NCBI GenBank assembly: GCA_028281705.1
Contig: JANQJH010000078.1
Location: 1 to 46,954 of the forward strand
Length of the DNA: 46,954 bases
Source: Verrucomicrobiales bacterium
GTDB taxonomy: Bacteria > Verrucomicrobiota > Verrucomicrobiia > Verrucomicrobiales > DEV007
Direction: 5' to 3'
Shown here: in pieces, positions 1 to 10,148 of the stretch
How the letters are laid out: each line of letters begins with the position of its first letter
Position numbering within the stretch: the first letter of the stretch is position 1
The notes under the pieces: generated by a model
What the model was told of the DNA's origin: nothing
What the model saw: only the letters and a program-made list of their open reading frames with translations
Databases searched by the model: none
Program-made: the position numbers and the translations under genes

Positions 1-1140
1 CCCTGGCTCGTAAACGTCCCCGCAAGCCTCTCCGACACAGGTAAGCGAAAGCGCGAGTTCTTCGAATCGAAGCGCAAGGCGGAGGCGCGAATCCGCTGCT
101 TGAGCAGAGTTTCAAGGACGGGAATCAAACAGGGCTGAGCTAGCAAAAGCTCTGGAGCCCTACGGCGCAAGCCTCTGGGAAGCAGTGAACTTCTTCGTTG
201 CGATGCAGAGCCAGTTCCTGCCAGCCCTTGGTGAGCATCAGGCCTCGGTTGAGGATGCGATTCGGTTCTTCCTCAAGCACCAGGCGGAAAGAGTCGCAAG
301 CCGGGAGTTCTGTGCAGCGTTCGATGAATTCAAGGCCGCCAAAACCAATCGACGCCAACGGACGAAAGATGATTACACCCACGTCTCCGGAAAGTTGGCG
401 AAGCACTTCAAAGGCAAACTGCTGGCCGACATCACGGCACACGATATCGACGCCGCTATCAACCAAGAGTGTCCTGGCGAATATGGCCGCCGGAAATTCA
501 TGGCCGTGTTGAAGACCTTGTTCAACTGGTCAATCCGAAGGGATTATCTCTCCACGAATCCAGTCCTGAAAATCGATCCCGTCGAGCTCCGCCCCTCCCA
601 GAAACCGATCTTCACCAATACCGAGGTCATCCAGCTACTCACCCACTGCACCGACGAACTCCTCCCCTACTATCTCTTCGGCCTCTTCTGCGGCATCCGC
701 CCGAAGAGCTTCAGCGCCTGGAGTGGCGGCACGTGAACATGAAAGAGGGGCACATCTACGTTCCCGAATCGGCCTCCAAGACGTGGGAACACCGCTACGT
801 CGATCTCCCAGACAACCTACAAGCTTGGCTCGAAGTCTACGGCAGAAGTCGTTGCGGCTGGATCTGTCCAGCCAACTTCGCTGAGAAACACCGAGCCAAC
901 TACCAACTCGCCGGCTTCACCAGCTGGAAACAGGATGTCATGCGACACACCTTTACCAGCAATCATCTCGCCCATTTTGGTGATCTCGACGGGCTACTCC
1001 AGGCAATGGGTCACCGCTCGAGCCCTCAGACCCTCTGGCGCTACTACCACCGGGCTCGGACGAAGTCGGAGGCTGCAGAATACTGGGCAATCGGTCCCAC
1101 TATTCGAGAGAAATCGGCGCCCCTCGAAGTGGTTCTCTAA
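1..1140 (+). pseudogene. Broken tyrosine recombinase (island integrase), 5' end outside the window
   Basis: This is a phage-type integrase that would cut and rejoin DNA at an attachment site, but it is broken. The reading frame enters from outside the window (frame 1, WLVNVPASLSDTGKRKRE), shifts near 113-119 and shifts again near 697-700. An extra A in the run TTCAAGGA, compared with the second copy at 18695, explains the first shift. One missing base in the codons for GIRPEELQRLEW explains the second. The central part (185-700) carries the SAM-like core-binding domain. The C-terminal part (700-1140) carries the catalytic domain: box I Arg in GIRP, then DVMRHTF with Asp at the usual HxxR histidine position, then MGHRS and the RYYHRA tyrosine. 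All catalytic pieces are visible, so it decayed recently or needs frameshifting. The frameshifts could also be sequencing errors, which raw reads would settle. Confidence 0.85.
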
Positions 1141-1142
1141 GG

Positions 1143-1181
1143 TTCCGTCGCCCCCTTCCGTCGCCCCCTTCCGTCGCCCCC
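1143..1181. repeat. Three perfect tandem copies of a 13-bp unit
   Basis: The unit TTCCGTCGCCCCC occurs three times without a mismatch, starting two bases after the integrase stop codon (1138-1140). It is a short microsatellite-like array. It may reflect slippage, or direct repeats near the integrase end of the element. No function can be assigned. Confidence 0.9.
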
Positions 1182-1887
1182 TTCAGAGCCTCACACAGAT
1201 TCTGGAAGATACACGATTGCGTTCATCGGACTCTGTCGAATAGAGCGAACCAAGACGTGCATGCGATTCGCCTCACTTCCGAGCTGTCAGCCATCGCGTG
1301 TTCACTCAATTGCTCCAATAGGGAGCGACTGTGAATCTTCTGGCTTTGCCCTCGATGGATCGAATCCAGCCTTCCCACCAACCTCACGGTCAATAGGTTA
1401 CGTAGGCAGGTCAATCGGGAACGCTTCCCGCAAAGCAAGCAACTTTGCACTGGCCTTGCATCTTTTCGGGTTGTGCTCCAGCCCCTTGGAGGAACAGAGC
1501 TTCCGCTACCCGAAGACCCGCAACTCCATACGACTTGTCCCTGGTTCTGCGACAGAGAAGGCGCTAAGACAGGAGTCCTCAGGTATTTACGAACCGGTCG
1601 AGTCCACGACTGGCGGCTCGTTCGTTTTCGCCACCGTGACACCTGGTGGAGGCTGCGCTCCGATTTTCCAGGAGGGGGCGCGTCGGCTCGGCCACTATGG
1701 CGCAATAGGTGTGTTCACTTCAGCTCAACAGTGAAGCCCCCTTCTCGGCCAAGCTAAATGCTGAGGCTGAGCCGGTTTGCACGATGTGTAAAGCCTGGCC
1801 GTCCCACTCGAAAAGAGGGCGCACATGGGATTGGAAAAGCAGAGATTTACATGTTTCGTGAGCTATGAACAATTGGGAGGTGTGGAA
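1182..1887. other. About 700 bp with no supportable gene
   Basis: Long open frames exist on both strands here (roughly 1261-1734 plus and 1223-1705 minus). They overlap each other, have no recognisable domain, low-complexity Ser/Arg-rich translations and no ribosome binding site. I treat the stretch as non-coding or decayed. It must contain the promoter of the downstream TrlF-like ATPase gene, but no convincing -35/-10 pair was recognised. Confidence 0.5.
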
Positions 1888-4848
1888 ATGAATTCTGGTT
1901 CGCGTTGGCATCGTTGGGAGCCACATGTGCACGCCCCCGGAACCGTTCTGAACGACCAGTTCAAGGGCCCTGACCCATGGGAGGCCTACCTCACATCATT
2001 GGAATCAGCGACGCCTGTGATCCGCGCAATCGGCGTTACAGACTATTATCAGACCAACACCTACGAGCGTGTCTGCGAGGCAAAAAAAGAGGGGCGCCTA
2101 CCGAAGTGCGATCTGATCTTTCCGAATGTGGAGATGCGATTGGCGCTTGGCACCGTTAAGGGAAAGTGGGTCAACATACACCTCCTCGTTAGCCCCGAAG
2201 ACCCGGATCACCTTACAGAGTTAAGTAGGCTTCTCGCCCGCCTCTCTTTCGACGCTCATGAAGATTCGTTTTCATGTAGCAGAGATGAACTTGTTCGACT
2301 TGGGAAGCGATCAGAGCCATCAGTCAAGGACGACCATGCTGCACTGATGCACGGTTCGGAACAATTCAAGGTCTCCTTCAAGCAGCTGAAGCAGGTATGG
2401 CGCGATAGTGCTTGGGCAAAGGAAAACACATTAATCGCCGTGGCAGGAAGCCAGACGGACGGAACTTCAGGCGTCAGAGACGGTGCAGACGCCACCCTCC
2501 GGCAAGAGGTAGAGAAATTCGCCCATGTGATCTTTGCCAGCAGCACAGCCCAGCGAGAGTTCTGGCTCGGTCAAAAGGCGGCATCCGAGGACGAGTTAAA
2601 GGAGCGATTCGGGGGCCTCAAGCCATGTATGCATGGTAGCGATGCACACGACCCAGGAAGAGTCGGATCTCCCGACGGCGACCGCTACTCTTGGATAAAG
2701 GGGGCAGTTCACTTCGACACGCTGCGACAAGCATGTATCGATCCAGCTGGTCGGGCATTTGTGGGTGATGAGTCTCCAGCTATTGCTACCCCATCGCTGA
2801 TCATTAAGGAAATTGAAATCAAGGGTACTTCCTGGGCGCAGGTACCAAGGCTGGCGCTTAATCCCGGCCTTGTGACCATCATCGGCGCGCGTGGCTCAGG
2901 CAAAACCGCACTCGCCGACATGATCGCCCTTGCTTGCGACGCTGTCTCTGATCGCCTCAGTTCGGCTTCGTTCCTGAAAAGAGCCGAAGACCTTCTTCAC
3001 GGGGGCTCAGTCTCCCTGACCTGGCAAAACGGAGAGACAGTCACACGTTCCCTCGACCTTTCAGACGATCGTTCTATGGGCGAGTATTCTAGTGCGCGTT
3101 ATCTGTCGCAGCAGTTCGTCGAGGAATTGTGTTCAGCTCAGGGTGTGACCGACGCACTAATGCAGGAGATCGAGCGTGTAATCTTTGAAGCCCACGCGCT
3201 CGCGGACCGCGACGGTGCTGTTGACTTCCAAGACTTGCTCGATCTAAGGGCTACCCGGCATCGGGAGTCTCGCTCACGGGAAGAGCGCACCCTGTTCGAT
3301 CTCTCGGAGCAGGTCAGCGCGGAGCTAGAAAAGAAACAGCTCATTGAGGGATTGAAGAAGCAGATACAGGAAAAAACGAAGCAGGTAGAGTCATACACCA
3401 AAGAACGATCCAAGCTCGTATCGAAAGGCAGTGGAGCGAGAGTGGAAAGGCTAAACGCTTTGACGGCGGCCGCCGACAAGGTGCGGAGCCAATTACGGTC
3501 GATTCACGCACAAGAGCAGTCGCTTCTCGCCCTCGAAGACGAAGTAAGAAGTTTTCGGCGCTTCCAAGCACCTGAAGCACTGCGGAAGGCAAAGGAGAAA
3601 CACAGGCTGAGCGGACTGAAATCAGAGGATGACTGGGCGCCATTCTTACTCGACTACACAGGGGACGTGGATGCCACGATCGCCGCCCACCTTGTTAAGG
3701 CACAGAAGGCGGGTAAAGACCTAAAGGGCGCGGCTCCGACTCCAGCCGATGACGACCAGCAACCGTTGATACCTGCCGATGCGAACCTCGACGAACTTCC
3801 TCTCGCGCTATTAGACGCAGAGATTGCACGCCTTGAGAAGCTTGTGAGCATCGATAAGAACACAGCAAGGAGGTTCTCGGCTGTGTCTAAACGGCTCGCC
3901 GAGGAATCAACGACCCTGAAAGGACTGAAAGAGAAACTCGCTGACTGCGAGGGGGCAAAAGAGCGAGCTAGAGCTTTGGTAGCAGATCGCGAGTCGGCGT
4001 ATGTTAGAGTGTTTGAATCAACACTGGCAGAGCAAGATGTTCTGACGAGTCTCTATGAGCCACTGATGGCTCGTCTTCAAGCCGCCGAGGGAACGCTGAG
4101 TAAACTCTCCTTTTCGGTAAGTCGGGAAGCAGACGTTGCTGGCTGGGCGGATGAAGGCGAAAGCCTTCTCGATCTTCGTCAAAAGGGTTCATTTAAAGGT
4201 CGCGGAAGCTTGCGTCAATATGCCGAAGCCTCACTGAAATCAGCATGGGAGACGGGAAGTGCTGAAGCAGTTAGCGAAGCGATGCAGCAGTTTCGATCCA
4301 GGCACGAAAGCGAATTGCTGGAGCACTCGCCGGTGTTGAAAAGGAATCGACAAGACTATCGGGCCTGGGCCAAGAAATTTGCGAAGTGGCTCTACGGAAC
4401 CAACCACATTTCCATCCACTACAGCATCGACTACGACGGAACGGACATTCGAAAGCTCTCGCCGGGAACACGGGGCATCGTTCTCTTGCTCCTATATTTG
4501 GCATTGGACGACGCAGACGACAGACCTCTGATCATTGATCAGCCCGAGGAGAGCTTGGACCCGAAATCTGTCTACGATGAACTGGTGGGGCTTTTCTTGG
4601 CGGCAAAAAGCAAACGGCAGGTAATCATGGTGACCCACAATGCTAATCTGGTTGTGAATACCGACGCTGATCAAATAGTCGTCGCACACGCTGGAACCCA
4701 TCCTCCCGGCGAACTCCCCCCCATCAGCTACCACTCGGGAGGGCTCGAAGACGCCGACATTCGCACGACCGTCTGCGACATCCTGGAAGGCGGCGCAGAA
4801 GCATTCAAGGAGCGAGCGCGGCGACTACGCGTGCGCCTGGAACGCTGA
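1888..4848 (+). CDS. TrlF-like PHP phosphoesterase domain fused to SMC/RecN-like AAA ATPase
   Basis: A 986-residue protein with an N-terminal PHP metal-dependent phosphoesterase module and an ABC/SMC-type ATPase split by coiled coil. PHP metal motifs are HVH at residues 13-15 and MHGSDAHD near 248-255. Walker A, GARGSGKT, is at about 333-340. Charged heptad-rich coiled coil runs from about 450 to 790. The signature-like LSPGTRG is near 857, Walker B with catalytic Glu (LIIDQPEE) near 880-890, and the switch histidine in MVTHNAN near 915. The architecture matches proteins annotated as TrlF family AAA-like ATPases, often found in defence islands and presumed to act on nucleic acid; the substrate is unknown. 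The start at 1888 is chosen over 1825 because GGAGG lies 7 bases before it. The gene converges on the five-gene operon and sits between integrases, which supports a defence or mobile-element role. Confidence 0.85.
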   Translation: MNSGSRWHRWEPHVHAPGTVLNDQFKGPDPWEAYLTSLESATPVIRAIGVTDYYQTNTYERVCEAKKEGRLPKCDLIFPNVEMRLALGTVKGKWVNIHLLVSPEDPDHLTELSRLLARLSFDAHEDSFSCSRDELVRLGKRSEPSVKDDHAALMHGSEQFKVSFKQLKQVWRDSAWAKENTLIAVAGSQTDGTSGVRDGADATLRQEVEKFAHVIFASSTAQREFWLGQKAASEDELKERFGGLKPCMHGSDAHDPGRVGSPDGDRYSWIKGAVHFDTLRQACIDPAGRAFVGDESPAIATPSLIIKEIEIKGTSWAQVPRLALNPGLVTIIGARGSGKTALADMIALACDAVSDRLSSASFLKRAEDLLHGGSVSLTWQNGETVTRSLDLSDDRSMGEYSSARYLSQQFVEELCSAQGVTDALMQEIERVIFEAHALADRDGAVDFQDLLDLRATRHRESRSREERTLFDLSEQVSAELEKKQLIEGLKKQIQEKTKQVESYTKERSKLVSKGSGARVERLNALTAAADKVRSQLRSIHAQEQSLLALEDEVRSFRRFQAPEALRKAKEKHRLSGLKSEDDWAPFLLDYTGDVDATIAAHLVKAQKAGKDLKGAAPTPADDDQQPLIPADANLDELPLALLDAEIARLEKLVSIDKNTARRFSAVSKRLAEESTTLKGLKEKLADCEGAKERARALVADRESAYVRVFESTLAEQDVLTSLYEPLMARLQAAEGTLSKLSFSVSREADVAGWADEGESLLDLRQKGSFKGRGSLRQYAEASLKSAWETGSAEAVSEAMQQFRSRHESELLEHSPVLKRNRQDYRAWAKKFAKWLYGTNHISIHYSIDYDGTDIRKLSPGTRGIVLLLLYLALDDADDRPLIIDQPEESLDPKSVYDELVGLFLAAKSKRQVIMVTHNANLVVNTDADQIVVAHAGTHPPGELPPISYHSGGLEDADIRTTVCDILEGGAEAFKERARRLRVRLER

Positions 4849-4894
4849 GCCATTCAGGCTGTGAGCCATCAAAAGATGTCGAGGGATATTAGTT

Positions 4895-7567
4895 TTAGGT
4901 CAGGAAAAGGCTCACATGCCCCCCTGGTTGTATAGGGACGACAAAACCACCATCATCGACTTCTGCACCTAACAGTATTGCGGAAGTAAATCCCGGGTCG
5001 CCATCTAGGAAGAGGCGCGATCCGCCGTGGATTGGAGCTTGTTTCAGTATCTTTAGTGGAATATACAATCTCGGTTCGATTGCTAGGTCTCCATCATAAC
5101 TATTTCCAGTCGTCTGCTTCCAGCCCTGGGCTACAAGTTCGGCTGACAGTTGGTATGAACTAGCGGCAATTGCTATAGGTTGCTGCCTCGGGAGCACGGA
5201 TCCAAAATCACGCTCGAACCCGACAATTTCAAAGCGATACTCAGGAGGAAGATTTGAGAACTGATTTTCGCTGTTGACAATTAGAGTCGATTCTCCCTTT
5301 GAAACCACCCTCTCGCCTTCGATCAAATGTACTTCAAATTCATAGTCGTAGCCAAATCCCCTTGGAGCATCTCCGCGCGCAACCACCTCTTGATCGGTGT
5401 AGTAAAACTCCAGAACCGGGTATGAGTTCGACCGCTCAGGAACTACTGCTCCAGGTACGACAGCCACCGTGACGAGGCGAGTCGGAGCATTATTCGGCTG
5501 CGCTCCCTCGACTTGTTCGGCGACCGCACGCCTAATGATCAGCTGGTAGCTTGTTCCCCCCTCGGCTCCGACGTCAGCCATGGTCTTATTCCTCGCATTG
5601 TAGAGGATGTGGAACTCGCTGCTTGGATAGTTGCCCGGTTGTGAAATCGGCTGGTGTGGATTCATTGGCTGCCATCGCGGCATAATTGGTCGAGGAGTGA
5701 ACCAATCTGTCCAGTCGGTCCAATTCGATCTAAGCTCGAAGCCAGGGATGTTCGGGTTCTCGATTGCTTGAATCCGACAGCGCCACTCCCAGGTGTCCCT
5801 GCGCGTCAGACCGATTCCCGGGAGGCCAAGGTGCGGCTCCGAGGGATCTTCCGGTTTTGGAGCAAGAAGAACGCTGCCATCCGACACCACATTCGCTGGA
5901 AGTCTTGCCGTGTAGCGTCCACTCTCGGCCGCGATGCGACGCGTGTTGATCGGCTCACCCCTCAACCAGCTTTGGAGCATCGCGCGCTCTGGATCGGATA
6001 TCTGCCAAGTTCCACCAAGGAGTGATTCGGACAACACCACCGCAAGCGAGCGAGACGTAGATAAGGGTGAAAAAGTGTTGTCAGGTCTCGCGCGCCGCCA
6101 CTCTAGATCAACGTCGAATTCATTCGTTGCGTCATAGATCGGGCGCCTTACGGTTCCCGCCGCACCGGGATCAACGGGATTGCCAGATATCGAGACCCTT
6201 CGCAGGGTCTCCCACTCAAACCGCAGGTTCCACTCAAGCGGTATCACTGACCGCAAAGTTGGCATGGGTGGCGTGATGCTTGATCGGAAGGGAAAAACGG
6301 CCAGTTCGGCATAACCTTTTCTCGGCTTCGTAATGTCGTTATCGCTTTCTTCGATTTGAGGTCCAGGAACGAGATAACGGGCGACAATACAGATTACATC
6401 CTCCTGATCTGCCTCAATCACGCTCATTACAGTTCGCGCTGTCTCGACGGTGGACGCGCCTTCCGCAGTCCCAACGGCAGAACTCTGTTTTTGATAATCT
6501 AGTGTCTCGATGGGCTTGGGCTCCGCAAAGGCTAGTTTTGCGAAACGCAGCACTTGGCCGCTGAGCACATCCATTTGGCTCACCGCGATTCCAGATAGAC
6601 TGACCAATGCGCCATCCTTCAGATCGTCCGCACGAATCTCCCCAAATCCTCGGTGTGTTGGACCATCCTCCGGCTGATCCTGGACGACCAGCTCAAACGC
6701 CATTAGGGATCTTTCATCTTCGTCGCCGAATCCCGGAATCCCCCCGTCGGCTAGAACTAGCTTGTCACCGACGATTCCATCGACTCCAATGACCGGATGA
6801 ACGGTCGCAAGGAGAAAATCGTTATCAAACAGCGGAGGATCCGCACCACCCTGGCCTAAGGCAGCATTAGGAATCCTTCCGCGTGCAAGATCGCTGCCAA
6901 TACCGCTCGCAATCGTGCGAAATCGAGCATTGGCCTCCCGCGACGTTCCCTCGCGTCCAGGCAGCAACAGATCTATATACGTGTCAAGGGACGACAAGCG
7001 GTCATCTGCTTCATGCTCGTACCCAGTCACCGGTTCTGCTGCGGCGAAATAGTCCGCACCCGCAGTCCTTACAAATTGAATAGGAGTTGCGAAGTCTGAG
7101 TAGTCGTGTCGGGTGATCCTCGAATAGGTTGCGCCCACAATTGGAACTCCCTCCGGGTCTACCAGATCCCCGGAATTGGGATCTGAAATCCCGATTACAC
7201 CTCTTACTCCGAACACCGTCCTTGCACTTTCCGGTATTCTGATTCGGTGTTCGATCCACTCTCTAAATGCAAGAAGGAGCGCGGGATTCTCCTCCAACTT
7301 GGGAGTGCGACGCAAGATTCCGAGGACGTAGTCATCGCGGAACTGCTCAGGATCATAGTTGGCCCCTGACGGAGGAGAAGAAGATGAATTCATCAACTCC
7401 AAGACATCTGCGATCACAACCCCCTCAATGCTTTCAAGCGGTATCGTCTCCAGTGATACGATTCGCTGCGGAGAGGGATGCTCTACTGTATGTTGGAGTA
7501 TCGAAGCCACCGACAGATCTCCCCGTGCTTGATCTCGCGTAGTCATTCTATCAATGGGGCTATCCAT
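4895..7567 (-). CDS. Large protein of unknown function, last gene of the five-gene operon (about 890 aa)
   Basis: I do not recognise this protein. It has no signal peptide, no membrane segment and no catalytic motif that I can name. The N-terminal 100 residues look helical. The remainder is rich in Pro, Gly, Asp and beta-type alternation, with a Trp-rich stretch (NWTDWTDWF) around residue 600 that resembles fibronectin- or Ig-like beta-sandwich sequence. The start is set at 7567, where ATGGATAG overlaps the stop codon of the upstream gene by 8 bases, implying translational coupling. An ATG at 7609 would add 14 residues and a 50-bp overlap. It closes an operon beginning with a peptidoglycan amidase. 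A structural or carbohydrate- or surface-binding role is possible, but that is inference. Confidence 0.75.
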   Translation of the reverse strand: MDSPIDRMTTRDQARGDLSVASILQHTVEHPSPQRIVSLETIPLESIEGVVIADVLELMNSSSSPPSGANYDPEQFRDDYVLGILRRTPKLEENPALLLAFREWIEHRIRIPESARTVFGVRGVIGISDPNSGDLVDPEGVPIVGATYSRITRHDYSDFATPIQFVRTAGADYFAAAEPVTGYEHEADDRLSSLDTYIDLLLPGREGTSREANARFRTIASGIGSDLARGRIPNAALGQGGADPPLFDNDFLLATVHPVIGVDGIVGDKLVLADGGIPGFGDEDERSLMAFELVVQDQPEDGPTHRGFGEIRADDLKDGALVSLSGIAVSQMDVLSGQVLRFAKLAFAEPKPIETLDYQKQSSAVGTAEGASTVETARTVMSVIEADQEDVICIVARYLVPGPQIEESDNDITKPRKGYAELAVFPFRSSITPPMPTLRSVIPLEWNLRFEWETLRRVSISGNPVDPGAAGTVRRPIYDATNEFDVDLEWRRARPDNTFSPLSTSRSLAVVLSESLLGGTWQISDPERAMLQSWLRGEPINTRRIAAESGRYTARLPANVVSDGSVLLAPKPEDPSEPHLGLPGIGLTRRDTWEWRCRIQAIENPNIPGFELRSNWTDWTDWFTPRPIMPRWQPMNPHQPISQPGNYPSSEFHILYNARNKTMADVGAEGGTSYQLIIRRAVAEQVEGAQPNNAPTRLVTVAVVPGAVVPERSNSYPVLEFYYTDQEVVARGDAPRGFGYDYEFEVHLIEGERVVSKGESTLIVNSENQFSNLPPEYRFEIVGFERDFGSVLPRQQPIAIAASSYQLSAELVAQGWKQTTGNSYDGDLAIEPRLYIPLKILKQAPIHGGSRLFLDGDPGFTSAILLGAEVDDGGFVVPIQPGGHVSLFLT

Positions 7568-10145
7568 GTATGAATGTGGGCGAAGGTGGAATGTTGGTGG
7601 CTTGCGCATACGCTACTGGAGCGATCGCAGGATCCGAAAACTCAAAGCGGAACACCTCAGGATCGGTCGTCGAGCGCGAATCGACTCCAATTGACTCCGC
7701 GGGGCGAATCTCTGTGCTGCGAAGGATCGCTAACCCATCTGGGGATTCTCTCAGTTCGCATACGGGGAAGCGTGCGCCTAGGGCTACCTTATAGCATAGA
7801 GCAGGATCCCGCTCTGCTACAGTAATCGCCAGATACTCCCAGCCTCCCAGCAATGCACCTCCGGCAGCGCCCTCATGATCTGGGCCATCATAGGGGAACT
7901 CGATTCTCTCATCTGCAGCAGGATCAAACCCGTCGAAGACGGAGTGACCCAAGAACTGCCAGCGATCAGCTTGGGGCTCGACAAACCAAGATTGTGTAGA
8001 AAAGTACGCCAACGGGTCAGCGGCGAGGTAGGAGGCCGAGATTGTTCCATTGGTCACCGCGGATACATCCACGGTCGGACTTCTCCGGAACAGAAGAGCA
8101 TGAAGTCGAACAATCTTCTCTGCCTCCATAGATCGCATTGGTAAGTCTCCCTCCCAAGCAGGGCCCTGAAGATTGTCGAAGTGGAGGGAAGCGCGGTATT
8201 TACCAGTTTGTCCGAGCGGTGTCAGAGCGATAGGCACGTGCTCACGCAATGAAGGAGGTGTAGGCGGGTGTGAAGAGAGGATACGAATCTCGTGCGGATC
8301 AACAGGCTCTGGGGGCGTGAGGGGTGACTCTGAGCTCCGCTTGACGGGGTAGGGTCCCTCCCAGTGTCCGCCAGTCGTTTGAGCGTAGACAAAATATCGA
8401 AAGTCACGACCGAATGGGATCGCTTTTTCACGCGCAAGTTGCAGCGCATGTCCATCTATCTCATCAATCCTGTCCTCCGGCAGTTGAAGTGCAATTAGCT
8501 CCTGCGGCGTCAAAACCACGACTTCGCCGGTTGGCTTGTCAGAATACACCATCAAGGTTTCACGGTAGTCCGGGACCTCTTCTGTGCGATCCGTGCTGAT
8601 CGCCGGGTCTCCGGAGATCCAGAGCGTATCAGGAGCGTGCCTCCTAGCTTCCTCAGGATCTAGTTTTGAATGAACCTTAGGCTTAGGATCCAGCGTTACC
8701 CACGAAGGAGGAACTTGCCCTCCAGTGGTTCGTACTAGCGCAAACGACTTGTGGCGATAATCGGATCCGATATTGGTCACCTTGATTGCAACCTTGCCAT
8801 CACCAGTCGACGCTTCGAACTGCCTCGTCTCCGCGCCATCCTGAAGTCTTAGGATTATCTTGCCATCCTCAACATACATAGCCTCGGGGTAGCTCTCCGC
8901 CCCCTGCTCCAGTGCATTGTTGAAGCAATCTGTGTGATGGGGTGGGTGGTGGGTATTTTCCACAACCTCTCCGTTGTGCGTCCATGTCAGTTTTGCGGTG
9001 ATCTTTGCAAACGATCCGCTTTCCTCATCCCAGTAAGAGGTCGCATCGAAAATGGGGCTTTGAACCGCAAACAGCTCGCCCAAGGGCAATCTCAAAACCG
9101 TGCCTCCAGAGCTGAAACAGTCCAGCTCTGTCCCAGCGGCCACCGCCATTGTGATTTGCTTCAAAGTCTCCTGCCGCTCACTAATCAAAGTGGTTAAAGG
9201 AACCAAGGCAGGTTGCAACCGACTAACGATATCGTAATGAGTGATTTCGGTGCCCACTCGACCGATCAAAGGCAGCGCTTTTTCGGCCAGCTCAAGCGCC
9301 GCCACGAACCGGGGAAAAAACGTTCCCTTAGTTGCGCCATCGACCACGAGTCTGCGATCTTGCTGCAAGGTGGCCGCCCCGAAGAAACTTTCTGACACAG
9401 TTGTGTAGAACGAGGGCAAAAAGGCGTCAATCCACTGATCGATTACCTGCCCATTGTTAGTATATAAGTTTGGCGACAGTGCGAGTTGATCCGTCAAGAG
9501 TCCCCTTGCCGCTGCAAGAATCGAATCACGATCAACCTCATCATACAACTCACTCAGTATTTCCTCCGCCGTCTTCCGCTCCGAGGCCACGGCCGTTATC
9601 GCAGGTGTCGCTGTGATGCCAACGGCATCCCCATCTCCTGGGCCCGATACCTCTAGCCCTTCCAGAGGCTGGACGTCCTTCCGACGGAGCCCAATACTTC
9701 TTTGGTCAACCGCTTCGACTGAGATCGGATCCTCGACCTTCGCCTTCAGTCCGCCTAACAATTGATCTCTAATCTTTGTTTCGTCGTCGTCCTCCCCGGC
9801 AGTGTACTCGACGCGAATTTGTTCGACGGTAATCGTATATGACCCCGGCTTCGCCTTTGTGATCAGAACCCGTCTCGATGCGCCGAACAGGTCAATACCA
9901 TACTGGTCGTCGACGGTAAATTCGTCTTCGTAGACCGTGCCTCCGTCGGCGTTGGAGAGGACAAGATTGAATTTGTCCGAAGGGTGCGGGAGCTTGATGT
10001 CCGCAAGGTCTACGTCGGTCGACAGCACGCTTGGCATCACCCACATGAACCGGAACGACCTGTTGTCATCACCACTTCCAGCCACGTAACAGCCCATCCG
10101 CAGCTCATAGGTTCCCAACATTCTATTTCGTCTCCTCATTCGCAT
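7560..10145 (-). CDS. Large protein of unknown function, fourth gene of the operon (up to 861 aa)
   Basis: Not recognised. There is no signal peptide or transmembrane segment. About residues 20-120 look like a beta-rich domain. A helical region follows from about 195 to 340 (SELYDEVDRDSILAAARGLL onward), then mixed beta-rich sequence with a His cluster (HHPPHHTDC) near residue 405 and several Pro-rich linkers. The frame opens at 10145, three bases after the upstream stop codon. GAGG stands 7 bases before an in-frame ATG at 10139, and AGGAG stands 10 bases before another at 10121, so the true start may be either of these. It overlaps the next gene by 8 bp. The tight spacing says the three giant proteins are made together and probably form a complex. 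Confidence 0.75.
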   Translation of the reverse strand: MRMRRRNRMLGTYELRMGCYVAGSGDDNRSFRFMWVMPSVLSTDVDLADIKLPHPSDKFNLVLSNADGGTVYEDEFTVDDQYGIDLFGASRRVLITKAKPGSYTITVEQIRVEYTAGEDDDETKIRDQLLGGLKAKVEDPISVEAVDQRSIGLRRKDVQPLEGLEVSGPGDGDAVGITATPAITAVASERKTAEEILSELYDEVDRDSILAAARGLLTDQLALSPNLYTNNGQVIDQWIDAFLPSFYTTVSESFFGAATLQQDRRLVVDGATKGTFFPRFVAALELAEKALPLIGRVGTEITHYDIVSRLQPALVPLTTLISERQETLKQITMAVAAGTELDCFSSGGTVLRLPLGELFAVQSPIFDATSYWDEESGSFAKITAKLTWTHNGEVVENTHHPPHHTDCFNNALEQGAESYPEAMYVEDGKIILRLQDGAETRQFEASTGDGKVAIKVTNIGSDYRHKSFALVRTTGGQVPPSWVTLDPKPKVHSKLDPEEARRHAPDTLWISGDPAISTDRTEEVPDYRETLMVYSDKPTGEVVVLTPQELIALQLPEDRIDEIDGHALQLAREKAIPFGRDFRYFVYAQTTGGHWEGPYPVKRSSESPLTPPEPVDPHEIRILSSHPPTPPSLREHVPIALTPLGQTGKYRASLHFDNLQGPAWEGDLPMRSMEAEKIVRLHALLFRRSPTVDVSAVTNGTISASYLAADPLAYFSTQSWFVEPQADRWQFLGHSVFDGFDPAADERIEFPYDGPDHEGAAGGALLGGWEYLAITVAERDPALCYKVALGARFPVCELRESPDGLAILRSTEIRPAESIGVDSRSTTDPEVFRFEFSDPAIAPVAYAQATNIPPSPTFIHG

Positions 10146-10148
10146 ACC

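Noticed and set aside
1223-1734. Overlapping frames of about 160 codons on both strands
   Set aside because: They contradict each other, lack domains and have low-complexity Ser/Arg translations.
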